A stretch of DNA of 14,014 nucleotides from an uncultured Collinsella sp. (GCA_958438125.1 CAUBQN010000033.1:1-14014), one strand, 5' to 3'. Shown: positions 1 through 7,421, counted from the first letter of the stretch. Program-made: numbers and translations. Notes: generated from the sequence alone by a model not told the origin.

Positions 1-2252
1 ACAAGCCGGTTCACTGGTGCAAGCACTGCCACACCGCGCTGGCCGAGGCCGAGATCGAGTACTCCGACGAGACGAGCCCGTCCATTTTCGTGCGCTTCGA
101 GATGACTTCCAAGCCCGCCGGCCTCGAGAACTTCGACGGCCCGGTTGACTTTATCATCTGGACGACCACGCCGTGGACCATCCCCTCCGACCAGGCCGTT
201 TCCCTCAAGCCCGGCGCCGCCTACGTTGCCGTTGAGCACGATGGTCGTGCCGAGGTCATGCTCGAGGACCTGGCTCCCAAGTGCTGTGAGGAGTTTGGCT
301 GGGAGTACACCCCGGTTATGGTCGACGGCAAGCCCTATGTGGTTCCCGCCGAGACCTTCCACCACATCCACTACAAGCAGCCAATCTTTGACGGTGTTGA
401 GGGCGTGGCGCTGCTGGCCGATTACGTCGGTGTCGATGACGGTACCGGTATCGTCCACAACTCGCCCGGCCACGGCGTCGACGACTATTTTGCCTGCCTC
501 AAGGAGGGCATCACCGACATCTGCATGCCGGTCGATGACGACGGCAAGTTCTACACCGGTGAGGAGTTTGGCACCGGTGGCCCCTTCAGCGGTATGGATA
601 CCGATGAGGCCAACCCGCACATCATCGAGTTCCTGCGCGAGCGCGGAACCCTGGTCCTCGAGAAGAAGATCACGCACAGCTATCCGCACTGCTGGCGCTG
701 CAAGCACCCGGTGCTCTTCCGTGCTACCGACCAGTGGTTTGTCTCGATGGACAAGACTGGTTTGCGCGAGCAGGCTGGCAAGGAGGTTCGCGAGTACGTC
801 AAGTGGTATCCGGCTCACGCCGCCAACCGCATCGGCGCCATGGTTGAGCAGCGTCCCGACTGGTGCATCAGCCGTCAGCGCAACTGGGGCGTGCCTATCC
901 CCAGCTACACCTGTGCCGACTGCGGCGAGAAGGTCATGAACGACGCCACGCTCGACGCCGTCATCAAGCTCTTCCACGAGAAGGGCTCCGACGCCTGGTT
1001 CACCGACGCTCCCGAGAGCTACCTGGGCGAGGCCTGCGTCTGCCCCAAGTGCGGCGGCCATCACCTCAAGGCCGATAAGGACATCCTCGACGTGTGGTGG
1101 GATTCCGGCGTCTCCTGGAAGGCCGTCTGCGAGTACCGTCCCGAGCTGGAGTATCCGGCGGATGTGTACCTCGAGGGCTCCGACCAGCACCGCGGTTGGT
1201 TCCAGAGCTCGCTGCTCACCTCGGTGGGTGCCAACGGCCATGCTCCGTACAAGGCGGTCGTCTCTCAGGGCTTCACGCTCGATGGCCAGGGCCGCAAGAT
1301 GTCCAAGTCGCTCGGCAACGTCATCGACCCCAACAAAGTCTGCGACGAGATGGGCGCCGACATCATCCGTCTGTGGGTTGCCTCCGTCGACACCAGCTCT
1401 GACGTCTCCATCGACCACGAGATCCTTGCTCGTACGTCCGATGCCTACCGTCGTTTCCGCAACACACTGCGTTTCTTGCTCTCCGAGCTCGAAGGTCAGT
1501 TTGAGCCCGAGACCGACGGCGTCGCCTTTGCCGACTTGCTGCCGCTCGACAAGCTCATGGTTGCCCGTCTGACCCAGGTCCAGGCCGAGGTCGACGACGC
1601 CTACGCCAGCTATGAGTTCCCGCGCGCCTACCGTGCGCTCTACGACTTTGTGGTTACCGAGCTTTCCAACGTGTATCTCGACGCCCTGAAGGACCGTCTG
1701 TACTGCGACAAGCCCGGCTCGCTCGAGCGCCGCAGCGCCCAGACCGTGCTGGCCGAGCTCTTCTCGATGCTCATGCGCGACCTGCAGCCGATCCTGTCCT
1801 ACACGGTCGACGAGGCCATGGCCTATGCGCCCGCAGGCTGCGTCGATCACCAGAAGTACGCCGCGCTGCTCGATTGGTACAAGTCGCCCATCACGGTCGA
1901 CGAGGCCAATGAGTTCGAGGGCGTGCTCGAGGCTTCACTCGAGCTCCGTAGCGCCGTGACCAAGGCCCTTGAGGATGCCCGCTCCGTCGGCACCTTCACT
2001 AAGAGCCAGCAGGTCCGCGTCAAGGCGGTCGTTCCCGCCGAGATGTACGCGCTGCTGACCGGCGACAAGGCGGTCGACCTGGCCGAGTTCTACATCGTTT
2101 CCGATGTTGAGCTGACCCAGGGCGAGGAGCTCTCCGTTGCCATCGAGGCTGCCGAGGGCGAGTGCTGCGACCGTTGCTGGAACTATCGCACCACCGTCGG
2201 TGAGTACAACGGCCACGCGCATATCTGTAAGCGCTGCGCTGACGCGCTGTAG
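1..2252 (+). CDS. ileS: Isoleucyl-tRNA synthetase, 3' part (5' end outside window)
   Basis: Cytoplasmic class I aminoacyl-tRNA synthetase that charges tRNA-Ile with isoleucine. The reading frame is open from base 3, where it begins KPVHWCKHC...TALAEAEIEY, a conserved block near residue 180 of IleRS. The 750 codons present are therefore about four fifths of a protein of usual length. In order it shows the editing (CP1) domain with the TTTPWT threonine-rich peptide and an HNSPGHGVDD block, the CWRCKHPVLFRATDQWF segment, a CxxC...CxxC zinc pair in the catalytic insertion, the KMSKS loop at 1296-1310, the helical anticodon-binding region, and a C-terminal zinc finger (CCDRCWNY...CKRC). The canonical editing motif is nearer H-T-A-P-G-H-G, so the N-S pair here is a mild variant; the following Asp residues are kept. 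It stops in a TAG that forms part of a hairpin, and lspA follows 374 bases later. Confidence 0.98.
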   Translation, partial: KPVHWCKHCHTALAEAEIEYSDETSPSIFVRFEMTSKPAGLENFDGPVDFIIWTTTPWTIPSDQAVSLKPGAAYVAVEHDGRAEVMLEDLAPKCCEEFGWEYTPVMVDGKPYVVPAETFHHIHYKQPIFDGVEGVALLADYVGVDDGTGIVHNSPGHGVDDYFACLKEGITDICMPVDDDGKFYTGEEFGTGGPFSGMDTDEANPHIIEFLRERGTLVLEKKITHSYPHCWRCKHPVLFRATDQWFVSMDKTGLREQAGKEVREYVKWYPAHAANRIGAMVEQRPDWCISRQRNWGVPIPSYTCADCGEKVMNDATLDAVIKLFHEKGSDAWFTDAPESYLGEACVCPKCGGHHLKADKDILDVWWDSGVSWKAVCEYRPELEYPADVYLEGSDQHRGWFQSSLLTSVGANGHAPYKAVVSQGFTLDGQGRKMSKSLGNVIDPNKVCDEMGADIIRLWVASVDTSSDVSIDHEILARTSDAYRRFRNTLRFLLSELEGQFEPETDGVAFADLLPLDKLMVARLTQVQAEVDDAYASYEFPRAYRALYDFVVTELSNVYLDALKDRLYCDKPGSLERRSAQTVLAELFSMLMRDLQPILSYTVDEAMAYAPAGCVDHQKYAALLDWYKSPITVDEANEFEGVLEASLELRSAVTKALEDARSVGTFTKSQQVRVKAVVPAEMYALLTGDKAVDLAEFYIVSDVELTQGEELSVAIEAAEGECCDRCWNYRTTVGEYNGHAHICKRCADAL

Positions 2253-2283
2253 GTTACGGCGTTCGTAGAACGCCATAACCTAC
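2249..2283 (+). other. Hairpin spanning the ileS stop codon
   Basis: Bases 2249-2264 and 2268-2283 form a 16-bp stem with a single C-A mismatch (2257/2275) and a 3-base loop. The ileS stop codon (2250-2252) lies in the 5' arm. No T-run follows, so it is not a standard intrinsic terminator. It could act as a 3'-end stabiliser, or be the edge of a dispersed palindromic element. The structure is seen directly; the role is inference. Confidence 0.7.
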
Positions 2284-2292
2284 CGACGCTGC

Positions 2293-2390
2293 AAACGCCC
2301 CTAAGCGGCAATCTGACGTTCAATCGTCGGTCGCGTACCAAAGTACGCTTCCCTCCTCTTTCACGTCACCTTGCTCGCTTAGGGACGTTT
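2293..2390. repeat. Nested imperfect palindrome of about 100 nt
   Basis: The outer arms 2293-2311 and 2371-2390 pair over about 19 positions with one C-A mismatch and one bulged base. Inside them, 2314-2319 pairs with 2363-2368 (TGACGT/ACGTCA). An apical stem pairs 2333-2338 with 2343-2348 (GCGTAC/GTACGC) around a CAAA loop. The nesting is symmetric, so either strand could fold into a long rod. I do not recognise a named family. It may be a small palindromic repeat of the genome, a structured RNA, or part of the ileS 3' untranslated region. Confidence 0.6.
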
Positions 2391-2444
2391 TCGCTGTTGG
2401 TGACGGCATCGCGGCTTTTCCATTGTTGGAACTAGAGCCTTCTT

Positions 2445-2476
2445 TTTCGACCTGTGCTCTTAGTCGAAAGCTTTTT
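2445..2476 (+). terminator. Intrinsic terminator 1 of a tandem pair
   Basis: A 7-bp stem (TTTCGAC at 2445-2451 with GTCGAAA at 2463-2469) closes an 11-base loop. It is followed by GC and five Ts (2472-2476). It is weaker than the terminator directly downstream. It probably ends ileS transcription about 200 bases after the stop codon. Confidence 0.6.
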
Positions 2477-2514
2477 AGCGACATTTCGTTATTCGGAATG
2501 TCGCTTTTGTTTTG
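2477..2514 (+). terminator. Intrinsic terminator 2, strong
   Basis: The stem AGCGACATTTCG (2477-2488) pairs with CGGAATGTCGCT (2494-2505), giving 12 bp with one G-U wobble and a 5-base loop. The T-rich tail TTTGTTTT follows at 2506-2513. It starts at the base after the T-run of the first terminator. The position separates ileS (and anything transcribed from the palindromic region) from lspA. Confidence 0.85.
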
Positions 2515-2568
2515 TGCTGGTTATTTCGCTTGCGTTGGTGGATATGTCGTGCGCTCTGCGTGTGGCAA

Positions 2569-2574
2569 TATAAG
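2569..2574 (+). promoter_or_regulatory. Candidate -10 element for lspA-rluD
   Basis: TATAAG matches the -10 consensus at five of six positions. It lies 53 bases before the lspA start and just after the tandem terminators, where a new promoter is expected. No good -35 hexamer is visible 16-18 bases upstream, so the call is tentative. Confidence 0.35.
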
Positions 2575-2610
2575 ATGGTTACTTGCGTTAAACGTAATTC
2601 GATGTTCTTG

Positions 2611-2620
2611 AGGGTAGGGG
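2611..2620 (+). promoter_or_regulatory. Ribosome binding site fixing the lspA TTG start
   Basis: AGGGTAGGGG ends six bases before TTG 2627. The next in-frame ATG (2645) has no purine-rich stretch at the right distance, so this site favours the TTG start. Confidence 0.6.
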
Positions 2621-2626
2621 ATTGCT

Positions 2627-3226
2627 TTGGGTCGTTCTGCGGATATGACGCCGCCTTTGCGTTGGCGGTTGGGTGTTGCTGGTGGCGTGGCGTTGGCCGT
2701 GCTGCTTGTTGACCAGCTGACCAAGCTTGCGGTTCGTGTCGTGGGCGATGCTCTGCATGTGACTGTTATCCCCGGTGTGATCGACTTCCTTTTCGTGCGC
2801 AACATCGGTGCTGCCTTTAGCATGGGCGAGGGCCATGGCATAGCGTTTGCCGTACTGGCGCTTGCGGTTATTGTCGCCATCGCCGTGTACCTGGTTCGCG
2901 CGCCCCAACTCGCTCGCCTGGAGGTCATAGGTATGGCTATGGTTGCGGGCGGTGCTATCGGCAACGCGATCGATCGCTTAGCTATGGGCTTTGTGACTGA
3001 TTTTATTGCCACTACCTTCATTGATTTCCCCGTCTTTAACGTTGCGGACATCGGTATTACCGTGGGTGTCGTGCTCGCCCTCGTTGGTTACATGTTCTTG
3101 AGTCCCGCCGCTCGCGAGGTCGATGCGACCGCCGAGCTCAACGCCCGTGACGAAGCCCGCGCTAAGCGCAAGGCCCAGCAACGTGGGGAGCGTGCCCGCA
3201 AGATTCGCGAAAGGAATGAGCGCTAA
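2627..3226 (+). CDS. lspA: Lipoprotein signal peptidase II (LspA)
   Basis: Inner-membrane aspartic protease that removes the signal peptide of diacylglyceryl-modified prolipoproteins. From the TTG start it has 199 residues. Family motifs are all present: VDQLTK at 28-33, NIGAAFS at 59-65, GNAIDR at 112-117 and FNVAD at 137-141. The catalytic aspartates are therefore predicted at D116 and D141. Four membrane helices fit roughly 14-32, 72-90, 98-118 and 142-160. After the last helix comes an unusually long, highly charged Arg/Lys/Glu tail (about 163-199). Many LspA proteins end soon after helix 4, so this tail is an addition, probably cytoplasmic. The stop codon TAA shares its last base with the start codon of the next gene. 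ATG 2645 (193 residues) is the alternative start. Confidence 0.95.
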   Translation: MGRSADMTPPLRWRLGVAGGVALAVLLVDQLTKLAVRVVGDALHVTVIPGVIDFLFVRNIGAAFSMGEGHGIAFAVLALAVIVAIAVYLVRAPQLARLEVIGMAMVAGGAIGNAIDRLAMGFVTDFIATTFIDFPVFNVADIGITVGVVLALVGYMFLSPAAREVDATAELNARDEARAKRKAQQRGERARKIRERNER

Positions 3227-4239
3227 TGGCCGACATCCATATTCTTGTTGCCGACGATTCTGCTGGTCAGCGGCTTGATGCCTATCTGGGCGCCAACGAC
3301 GGCTGCCCCACGCGCTCTGCCTGTGCACATCTGATCGAGGGAGGCGCCGTTGCCGTCAACGGCGAGACCTGCCTGTCCAAAAAGTACGCCGTGCGCGCCG
3401 GCGATCGCATTTCGGTCGACCTGCCTGAGCCGCACGATCCCACCGATGTGATTCCCGAGGCCATCCCGCTCGACATTCGCTACGAAGACGACTACCTCAT
3501 TGTGCTCTCCAAGCAGCGCGGTCTTGTGTGTCATCCTGCTCACGGCCACGAGAGCGGTACGCTTGCGAACGCCCTGGTCTACCACTGCGGTATCGACCAT
3601 CTGGGCACCGTGCAGGGCGAGGACCGTCCCGGTATCGTTCACCGTCTGGATCGCGATACCTCGGGCCTCATGCTCGCGGCAAAGGACGACGACACACAGC
3701 GCGCGCTTCAAAATCTCATCCGCACGCGTACGCTCGATCGTCGCTATATCACGCTTGTTCACGGTCACATTGCCATGGACGAGGGAACCATTAACACTGG
3801 TATCGCCCGCTCTACGCGCGATCGCGTCAAGATGGCAGTGTCCGACGATCCCTTTGCGCGTCAGGCCATTACGACCTTTAAGGTGCTCGAGCGCTTTGAT
3901 TCTACGCGCTTTGACGACGGCTATACGCTGGTGGAATGCCACTTGTTTACGGGTCGTACGCATCAGATTCGCGTTCATATGCGCCATATCAATCACGCCT
4001 GCGTGGGCGATCCACTCTACGGCAAATGCGATGCTCGTGCCGACCAGGGTCTGACCAGGCAGTTCCTGCATTCCTGGCGCGTGGCGTTCGATCATCCGGT
4101 AACGGGGGAGCGCATTGAGTGTCGTGACGAACTGCCCTGGGATCTCGCAGCGGTTCTTGATGACTTAGCCCCGCGCTCGCTTGGCCTTACTGCCGCCGGT
4201 GACGAGATTGTTCATCAGCTCGGTCTTCTCGAAGCCTAG
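3226..4239 (+). CDS. rluD: RluA/RluD-family 23S rRNA pseudouridine synthase
   Basis: Converts specific uridines of large-subunit rRNA to pseudouridine. The 337-residue length is normal for RluD-like enzymes. An S4-type RNA-binding domain occupies about residues 14-75 (GQRLDAYL...IEGGAVAVNG). The catalytic domain carries the signature GIVHRLDRDTSGL at 136-148, with the catalytic aspartate predicted at D142. The later block LFTGRTHQIRVH, followed by GDPLYG, is typical of the family. It overlaps lspA by one base (TAATG), so translation is probably coupled. The ileS-lspA-rluD order is common in Gram-positive bacteria. The exact target uridines cannot be read from sequence; assignment to RluD rather than another RluA-type paralogue rests on the S4 domain and the gene order. 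Confidence 0.92.
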   Translation: MADIHILVADDSAGQRLDAYLGANDGCPTRSACAHLIEGGAVAVNGETCLSKKYAVRAGDRISVDLPEPHDPTDVIPEAIPLDIRYEDDYLIVLSKQRGLVCHPAHGHESGTLANALVYHCGIDHLGTVQGEDRPGIVHRLDRDTSGLMLAAKDDDTQRALQNLIRTRTLDRRYITLVHGHIAMDEGTINTGIARSTRDRVKMAVSDDPFARQAITTFKVLERFDSTRFDDGYTLVECHLFTGRTHQIRVHMRHINHACVGDPLYGKCDARADQGLTRQFLHSWRVAFDHPVTGERIECRDELPWDLAAVLDDLAPRSLGLTAAGDEIVHQLGLLEA

Positions 4240-4257
4240 TCAGTTTTAGTTGGTTTC

Positions 4258-4286
4258 TTGAACTCGGTAAGCCTGCGGTAAGATAT
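4258..4286 (+). promoter_or_regulatory. Candidate promoter of the glycosyltransferase gene
   Basis: TTGAAC (4258-4263) could be a -35 element. The -10 would be TAAGAT at 4279-4284 (15-base spacer) or AGATAT at 4281-4286 (17-base spacer). Neither pair is perfect. The position, between the rluD stop and a GGGAG ribosome binding site at 4312-4316, fits a promoter for the next gene. Confidence 0.4.
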
Positions 4287-4321
4287 ACGGTTGTCTACGT
4301 TACGCGTTCCCGGGAGCCTGT

Positions 4322-5617
4322 ATGCTCGCCTTTTTACAAACCAACACGCCCATCGTGATCTTCAACCAGATTGTCGTCACACTGCTCACGGTCTGCTTTC
4401 TGTATCAGGTGGTCTTCTTTGTCATCGGCGCTCTCCGTGGCGAGGTCGCACCTCCTAAGGCCAAAAAGCTCCATCGGTATGCCTTCTTTATCGCGGCGCA
4501 TAACGAGGAGGCCGTGATTGCCAACCTCGTGCGTTCCATCAAGGACCAGGACTATCCGTCCGATCTTATCGAGGTCTTTGTCGTCGCCGATGCTTGCACC
4601 GACAATACGGCACAGCTTGCGCGCGAGGCAGGCGCCATTGTCTATGAGCGCAACGACCTTGCCCGCAAGGGTAAGAGCTGGGTCATGGACTTTGGTTTCG
4701 ACCGCATTCTCAACGAGTATCCCGACACGTTTGAAGGTTACTTTATCTTCGATGCCGATAACGTCATCTCCCGCGATTACGTCTCCAAGATGAACGATGC
4801 CTTTGACCAGGGCTTCCATGTGGTCACCAGCTACCGCAACTCTAAGAACTTCGGCAGTTCGTGGATCTCTGCGGCCTACGCCATTTGGTATCTGCGCGAG
4901 GCGCGCTTCCTTAACAATGCGCGTAACATCTGCAAGACTTCCTGCGCTGTCTCGGGTTCGGGCTATCTCATTTCTGCCAGCGTGATCGAAGGCATGCACG
5001 GCTGGCAGTTCCATACGCTGACTGAGGACATTCAGTTCACCACGTTCTGTGCCATCCATGGCATTCGCATCGGTTATTCACCGGCGGAGTTCTTTGACGA
5101 ACAGCCCGTGACGTTTAAGGCTTCCTGGAAGCAGCGTATGCGCTGGACTAAGGGCTTCTACCAGGTGTTCTTTACGTATGGCAAACACTTGGTCAAGTCG
5201 ACCTTCCGCTACCATCGCTTTGCCGCCTACGACATGTTTATGACGATCGCCCCGGGTATGCTGCTATCGTTGATCTCGATGCTCGCCAATGCCACGTTCC
5301 TGATTGTGGGTGGACTCTCGCATGGCTTTTTGGCCACCGAGGTCGAGATGCAGGCCTGTGCCGCGTCGCTTATCATGACCTTCGTGATGCTGTATCAGAC
5401 GTTCTTTATCCTGGCGCTGCTCACAACCATCTTTGAGTACAAGCACATTCACTGTGCGCAAAAGTGGCGTCTGGTGACCAACCTGTTTACTTTCCCGATC
5501 TTTATGTTCAGCTATATCCCCATTACGGTGGCCGCGCTGTTCCTGAAGGTCGACTGGGTGCCGACACAGCACGCCGTGAGTGTTACCCTCGACGAGGTCA
5601 TGCAAGGCGCCAAATAA
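4322..5617 (+). CDS. Membrane-bound family 2 glycosyltransferase
   Basis: A processive-type GT2 enzyme resembling cellulose, hyaluronan and poly-N-acetylglucosamine synthases; it would transfer a sugar from a nucleotide-sugar donor at the inner face of the membrane. The 431-residue protein has an N-terminal helix (about 14-38) and a catalytic domain at about 52-285. C-terminal helices lie at about 303-331, 346-372 and 386-410. Catalytic motifs are present: VADACTDNT at 88-96, the DxD motif FDADN at 143-147, TED at 234-236 and QRMRW (the QxxRW motif) at 271-275. The start is ATG 4322, six bases after GGGAG. It stands as a single gene between a candidate promoter and a strong terminator. No polysaccharide or flippase genes are adjacent, so the product (capsule, glycolipid or other) is unknown. 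Confidence 0.9.
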   Translation: MLAFLQTNTPIVIFNQIVVTLLTVCFLYQVVFFVIGALRGEVAPPKAKKLHRYAFFIAAHNEEAVIANLVRSIKDQDYPSDLIEVFVVADACTDNTAQLAREAGAIVYERNDLARKGKSWVMDFGFDRILNEYPDTFEGYFIFDADNVISRDYVSKMNDAFDQGFHVVTSYRNSKNFGSSWISAAYAIWYLREARFLNNARNICKTSCAVSGSGYLISASVIEGMHGWQFHTLTEDIQFTTFCAIHGIRIGYSPAEFFDEQPVTFKASWKQRMRWTKGFYQVFFTYGKHLVKSTFRYHRFAAYDMFMTIAPGMLLSLISMLANATFLIVGGLSHGFLATEVEMQACAASLIMTFVMLYQTFFILALLTTIFEYKHIHCAQKWRLVTNLFTFPIFMFSYIPITVAALFLKVDWVPTQHAVSVTLDEVMQGAK

Positions 5618-5625
5618 CCAGCATT

Positions 5626-5667
5626 AAAACCACTACAAAGGGGACAGGTACCTTTGTGGTGGTTTTT
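5626..5667. terminator. Strong terminator hairpin, likely bidirectional
   Basis: A 16-bp stem (5626-5641 with 5651-5666) has one G-U wobble and a 9-base loop. It begins with AAAA and ends in TTTTT, so either strand would make a stem followed by a T-run. It lies 9 bases after the glycosyltransferase stop and 31 bases before the prepilin peptidase start. No promoter is visible between the hairpin and that next gene. Confidence 0.85.
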
Positions 5668-5698
5668 GCGTTTGAGCTGCTGCCCAAGGAGGTGTTCG

Positions 5699-6121
5699 AT
5701 GGTCTATTTCCCGTTTTGGATTTGCATCTTTACCGGCGCGGCGATTGATGCCCGTGAGCGACGGTTTCCCAATGAGCTTGCCGGCGCGTGTGCCGTGGCT
5801 GCGCTTGCAGGCGTTTGGCTCGACAAGGGCGTTAACACGGCGCTTGACCACGCTGGTCTTGCGGTTATCGTCTACCTTGCCCTTGTGCTTACTGAGTCAC
5901 TCTGGCGTCGTGTTCGCCACGCCCCTGGCATTGGCATGGGGGACGCCAAGGCGCTCTTTGCCCTTTGCACCCTCGATCCCCTGGGTGGTGTCGTCGCGTT
6001 TGCGGTTGCGCTCCTGACCCTTGCCGCCGCTTGTCTCATTGCAAAATCACGCTCCCTGCCTTTGCTGCCGTTTTTGGTGCCGATATTTGCCATAATCGAG
6101 GTCGTGGGTAGTACGCTGTAA
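5699..6121 (+). CDS. Short A24-family prepilin peptidase (TadV/CpaA-like)
   Basis: Membrane aspartic protease family that processes prepilins and related secretion pseudopilins. The chosen start, ATG 5699, follows a near-perfect AAGGAGG (5686-5692) at 6 bases and gives 140 residues. An in-frame ATG further upstream (5654) would start inside the terminator hairpin and is rejected. The two active-site aspartates are visible: D17 in AIDARERRFPN and D82 in GIGMGDAKALF (the GxGD motif). The protein is almost wholly hydrophobic with four to five helices. It lacks the N-terminal methyltransferase domain of full-length PilD-type enzymes, as TadV/CpaA proteins do. No pilin, ATPase or secretin gene is in the window, so its substrates lie elsewhere. 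The next gene starts 31 bases downstream, suggesting one transcript. Confidence 0.85.
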   Translation: MVYFPFWICIFTGAAIDARERRFPNELAGACAVAALAGVWLDKGVNTALDHAGLAVIVYLALVLTESLWRRVRHAPGIGMGDAKALFALCTLDPLGGVVAFAVALLTLAAACLIAKSRSLPLLPFLVPIFAIIEVVGSTL

Positions 6122-6140
6122 CCGTTTGCGCGCCCTTTTT

Positions 6141-6146
6141 AAGGAG
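6141..6146 (+). promoter_or_regulatory. Ribosome binding site fixing the dgt start
   Basis: AAGGAG lies six bases before ATG 6153. This selects that codon over an in-frame TTG at 6126, upstream of the site, and over the out-of-frame ATG at 6148. Confidence 0.75.
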
Positions 6147-6152
6147 CATGCC

Positions 6153-7400
6153 ATGGCAATCAATCAACAGACAGCCGCCATCAAGGCGCGTATGGATCGC
6201 ATTCCCGCGGCGTTGTCGCCCGAGCTGGTCGAGCGTATCGCCGCCGACCGCGCCTCAGGTGTCGTTAATCCCTATCGATGCGGTGACGACCAGGTCATCC
6301 GACGTGTCGATCGGGCCGCAGACGAGGGCACGCTCATGCGTCCGGCCTTTATGCGCGATGCTGAAAAGATTCTCCATCTGCCCGCGTACGCCCGATACGC
6401 CGGCAAAACGCAGGTTTTCAGCTTCCGCAGCAACGACGACCTGTCGCGCCGCGGCCTGCACGTGCAGCTTGTCTCACGCATCGCTCGCGATATCGGACGT
6501 GCTTTGGGGCTCAACTGCGACCTGATCGAGGCAATTGGCTTAGGCCACGACTTGGGTCACACGCCCTTTGGCCATGCCGGCGAGCGATTTCTCAACGATA
6601 TCTACCACGAGCGCACGGGTCGCTTCTTTTTCCATAACGTGCAGTCGGTCCGCGTGCTCGACGCGCTGTACGGCCGCAACGTGTCGCTCCAGACGCTCGA
6701 TGGCGTGTTATGCCATAACGGAGAGTACGAGCAACGCGTGTTCGAGCTCTCGGGCATGAGCTCATTTGACCAGTTCGATCAGACGGTCGAGGACTGCATC
6801 GCCACGGGCTATAGCGCGATTGAGCACCTGCGACCTATGACGCTTGAGGGCTGCGTGGTGCGTATCTCGGATATCCTTGCCTATGTTGGGCGCGATCGCC
6901 AAGACGCCATTGCGGCTGGCCTGCTGTCACCCGGCGCTTTTGACGATGGCCTGGGCGGGGCTTACAACAGCTGGATCCTCACGCATGCCTCCATCGATAT
7001 CGTTGAGCACAGCTATGGCAAGCCGCGCATCGAGATGAGCGAGGACTTGTTCGAGGAAATCCGTCGGGCCAAGCGCGAGAACTACGAGAAGATCTATAGC
7101 AAGGGCGGCATCGAAGGCGATTCCGAAGCGGAGCTGCGTGAGGCGTTCGAAAAGCTCTACGACCGTTGCCTGCAGGATATAAACGAAGGAGACGAGTCCT
7201 CCTACATCTTTAAGCACCACATTTCGCGCATTGAGCAGCAGCTTTCTTACTACGACCGTACCTATGCATGGCAGGACGATAAGGACCAAACCGTGGTGGA
7301 TTACATTGCGAGCATGACGGATGGCTATTTCTGCGAGCTCACAAGCAAGCTGTTCCCCGGTCTGAAGTTTCCGCACCGTACTTATATTAACGAACGGTAG
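6153..7400 (+). CDS. dgt: dGTP triphosphohydrolase-like HD-domain protein
   Basis: Predicted to hydrolyse dGTP or other dNTPs to the deoxynucleoside and triphosphate, which controls dNTP pools. The protein has 415 residues from ATG 6153. The metal-binding HD set is complete: H103 (in RRGLHVQLVSRIAR), H132-D133 (GHDLGHTPFGHAGE, 131-144) and the distal D240 (VVRISDILAY). Accessory histidines occur at H136, H141, H161 (HNVQSVRVLD) and H188 (CHNGE). KTQVFSF at 85-91 is also typical. The first motif reads LHVQLVS rather than the TH-S/T-LEV of E. coli-type Dgt, a variant I associate with clostridial and actinobacterial dNTPases. Substrate preference is therefore not certain. It lies between the prepilin peptidase and rarA, and a role in genome maintenance beside rarA is plausible. 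Confidence 0.88.
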   Translation: MAINQQTAAIKARMDRIPAALSPELVERIAADRASGVVNPYRCGDDQVIRRVDRAADEGTLMRPAFMRDAEKILHLPAYARYAGKTQVFSFRSNDDLSRRGLHVQLVSRIARDIGRALGLNCDLIEAIGLGHDLGHTPFGHAGERFLNDIYHERTGRFFFHNVQSVRVLDALYGRNVSLQTLDGVLCHNGEYEQRVFELSGMSSFDQFDQTVEDCIATGYSAIEHLRPMTLEGCVVRISDILAYVGRDRQDAIAAGLLSPGAFDDGLGGAYNSWILTHASIDIVEHSYGKPRIEMSEDLFEEIRRAKRENYEKIYSKGGIEGDSEAELREAFEKLYDRCLQDINEGDESSYIFKHHISRIEQQLSYYDRTYAWQDDKDQTVVDYIASMTDGYFCELTSKLFPGLKFPHRTYINER

Positions 7401-7415
7401 TTCGTATTTATTCGG

Positions 7416-7421
7416 TATACT
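7416..7421 (+). promoter_or_regulatory. Candidate -10 element before rarA
   Basis: TATACT matches the -10 consensus at five of six positions and lies 39 bases before the chosen rarA start. No acceptable -35 hexamer is seen at 16-18 bases upstream, so it may be chance. Confidence 0.3.

Noticed and set aside
2423..2712. Short plus-strand open frames in the ileS-lspA gap
   Set aside because: They run through two terminator hairpins, lack ribosome binding sites and show no protein-like pattern.
3223..4095. 290-codon minus-strand open frame opposite rluD
   Set aside because: The plus strand encodes a complete pseudouridine synthase with all motifs; the opposite frame has no recognisable domain.
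7390..7405. Hairpin at the dgt stop codon as a terminator
   Set aside because: The stem is only 6 bp with a 4-base loop and has no proper T-run, so termination is doubtful.
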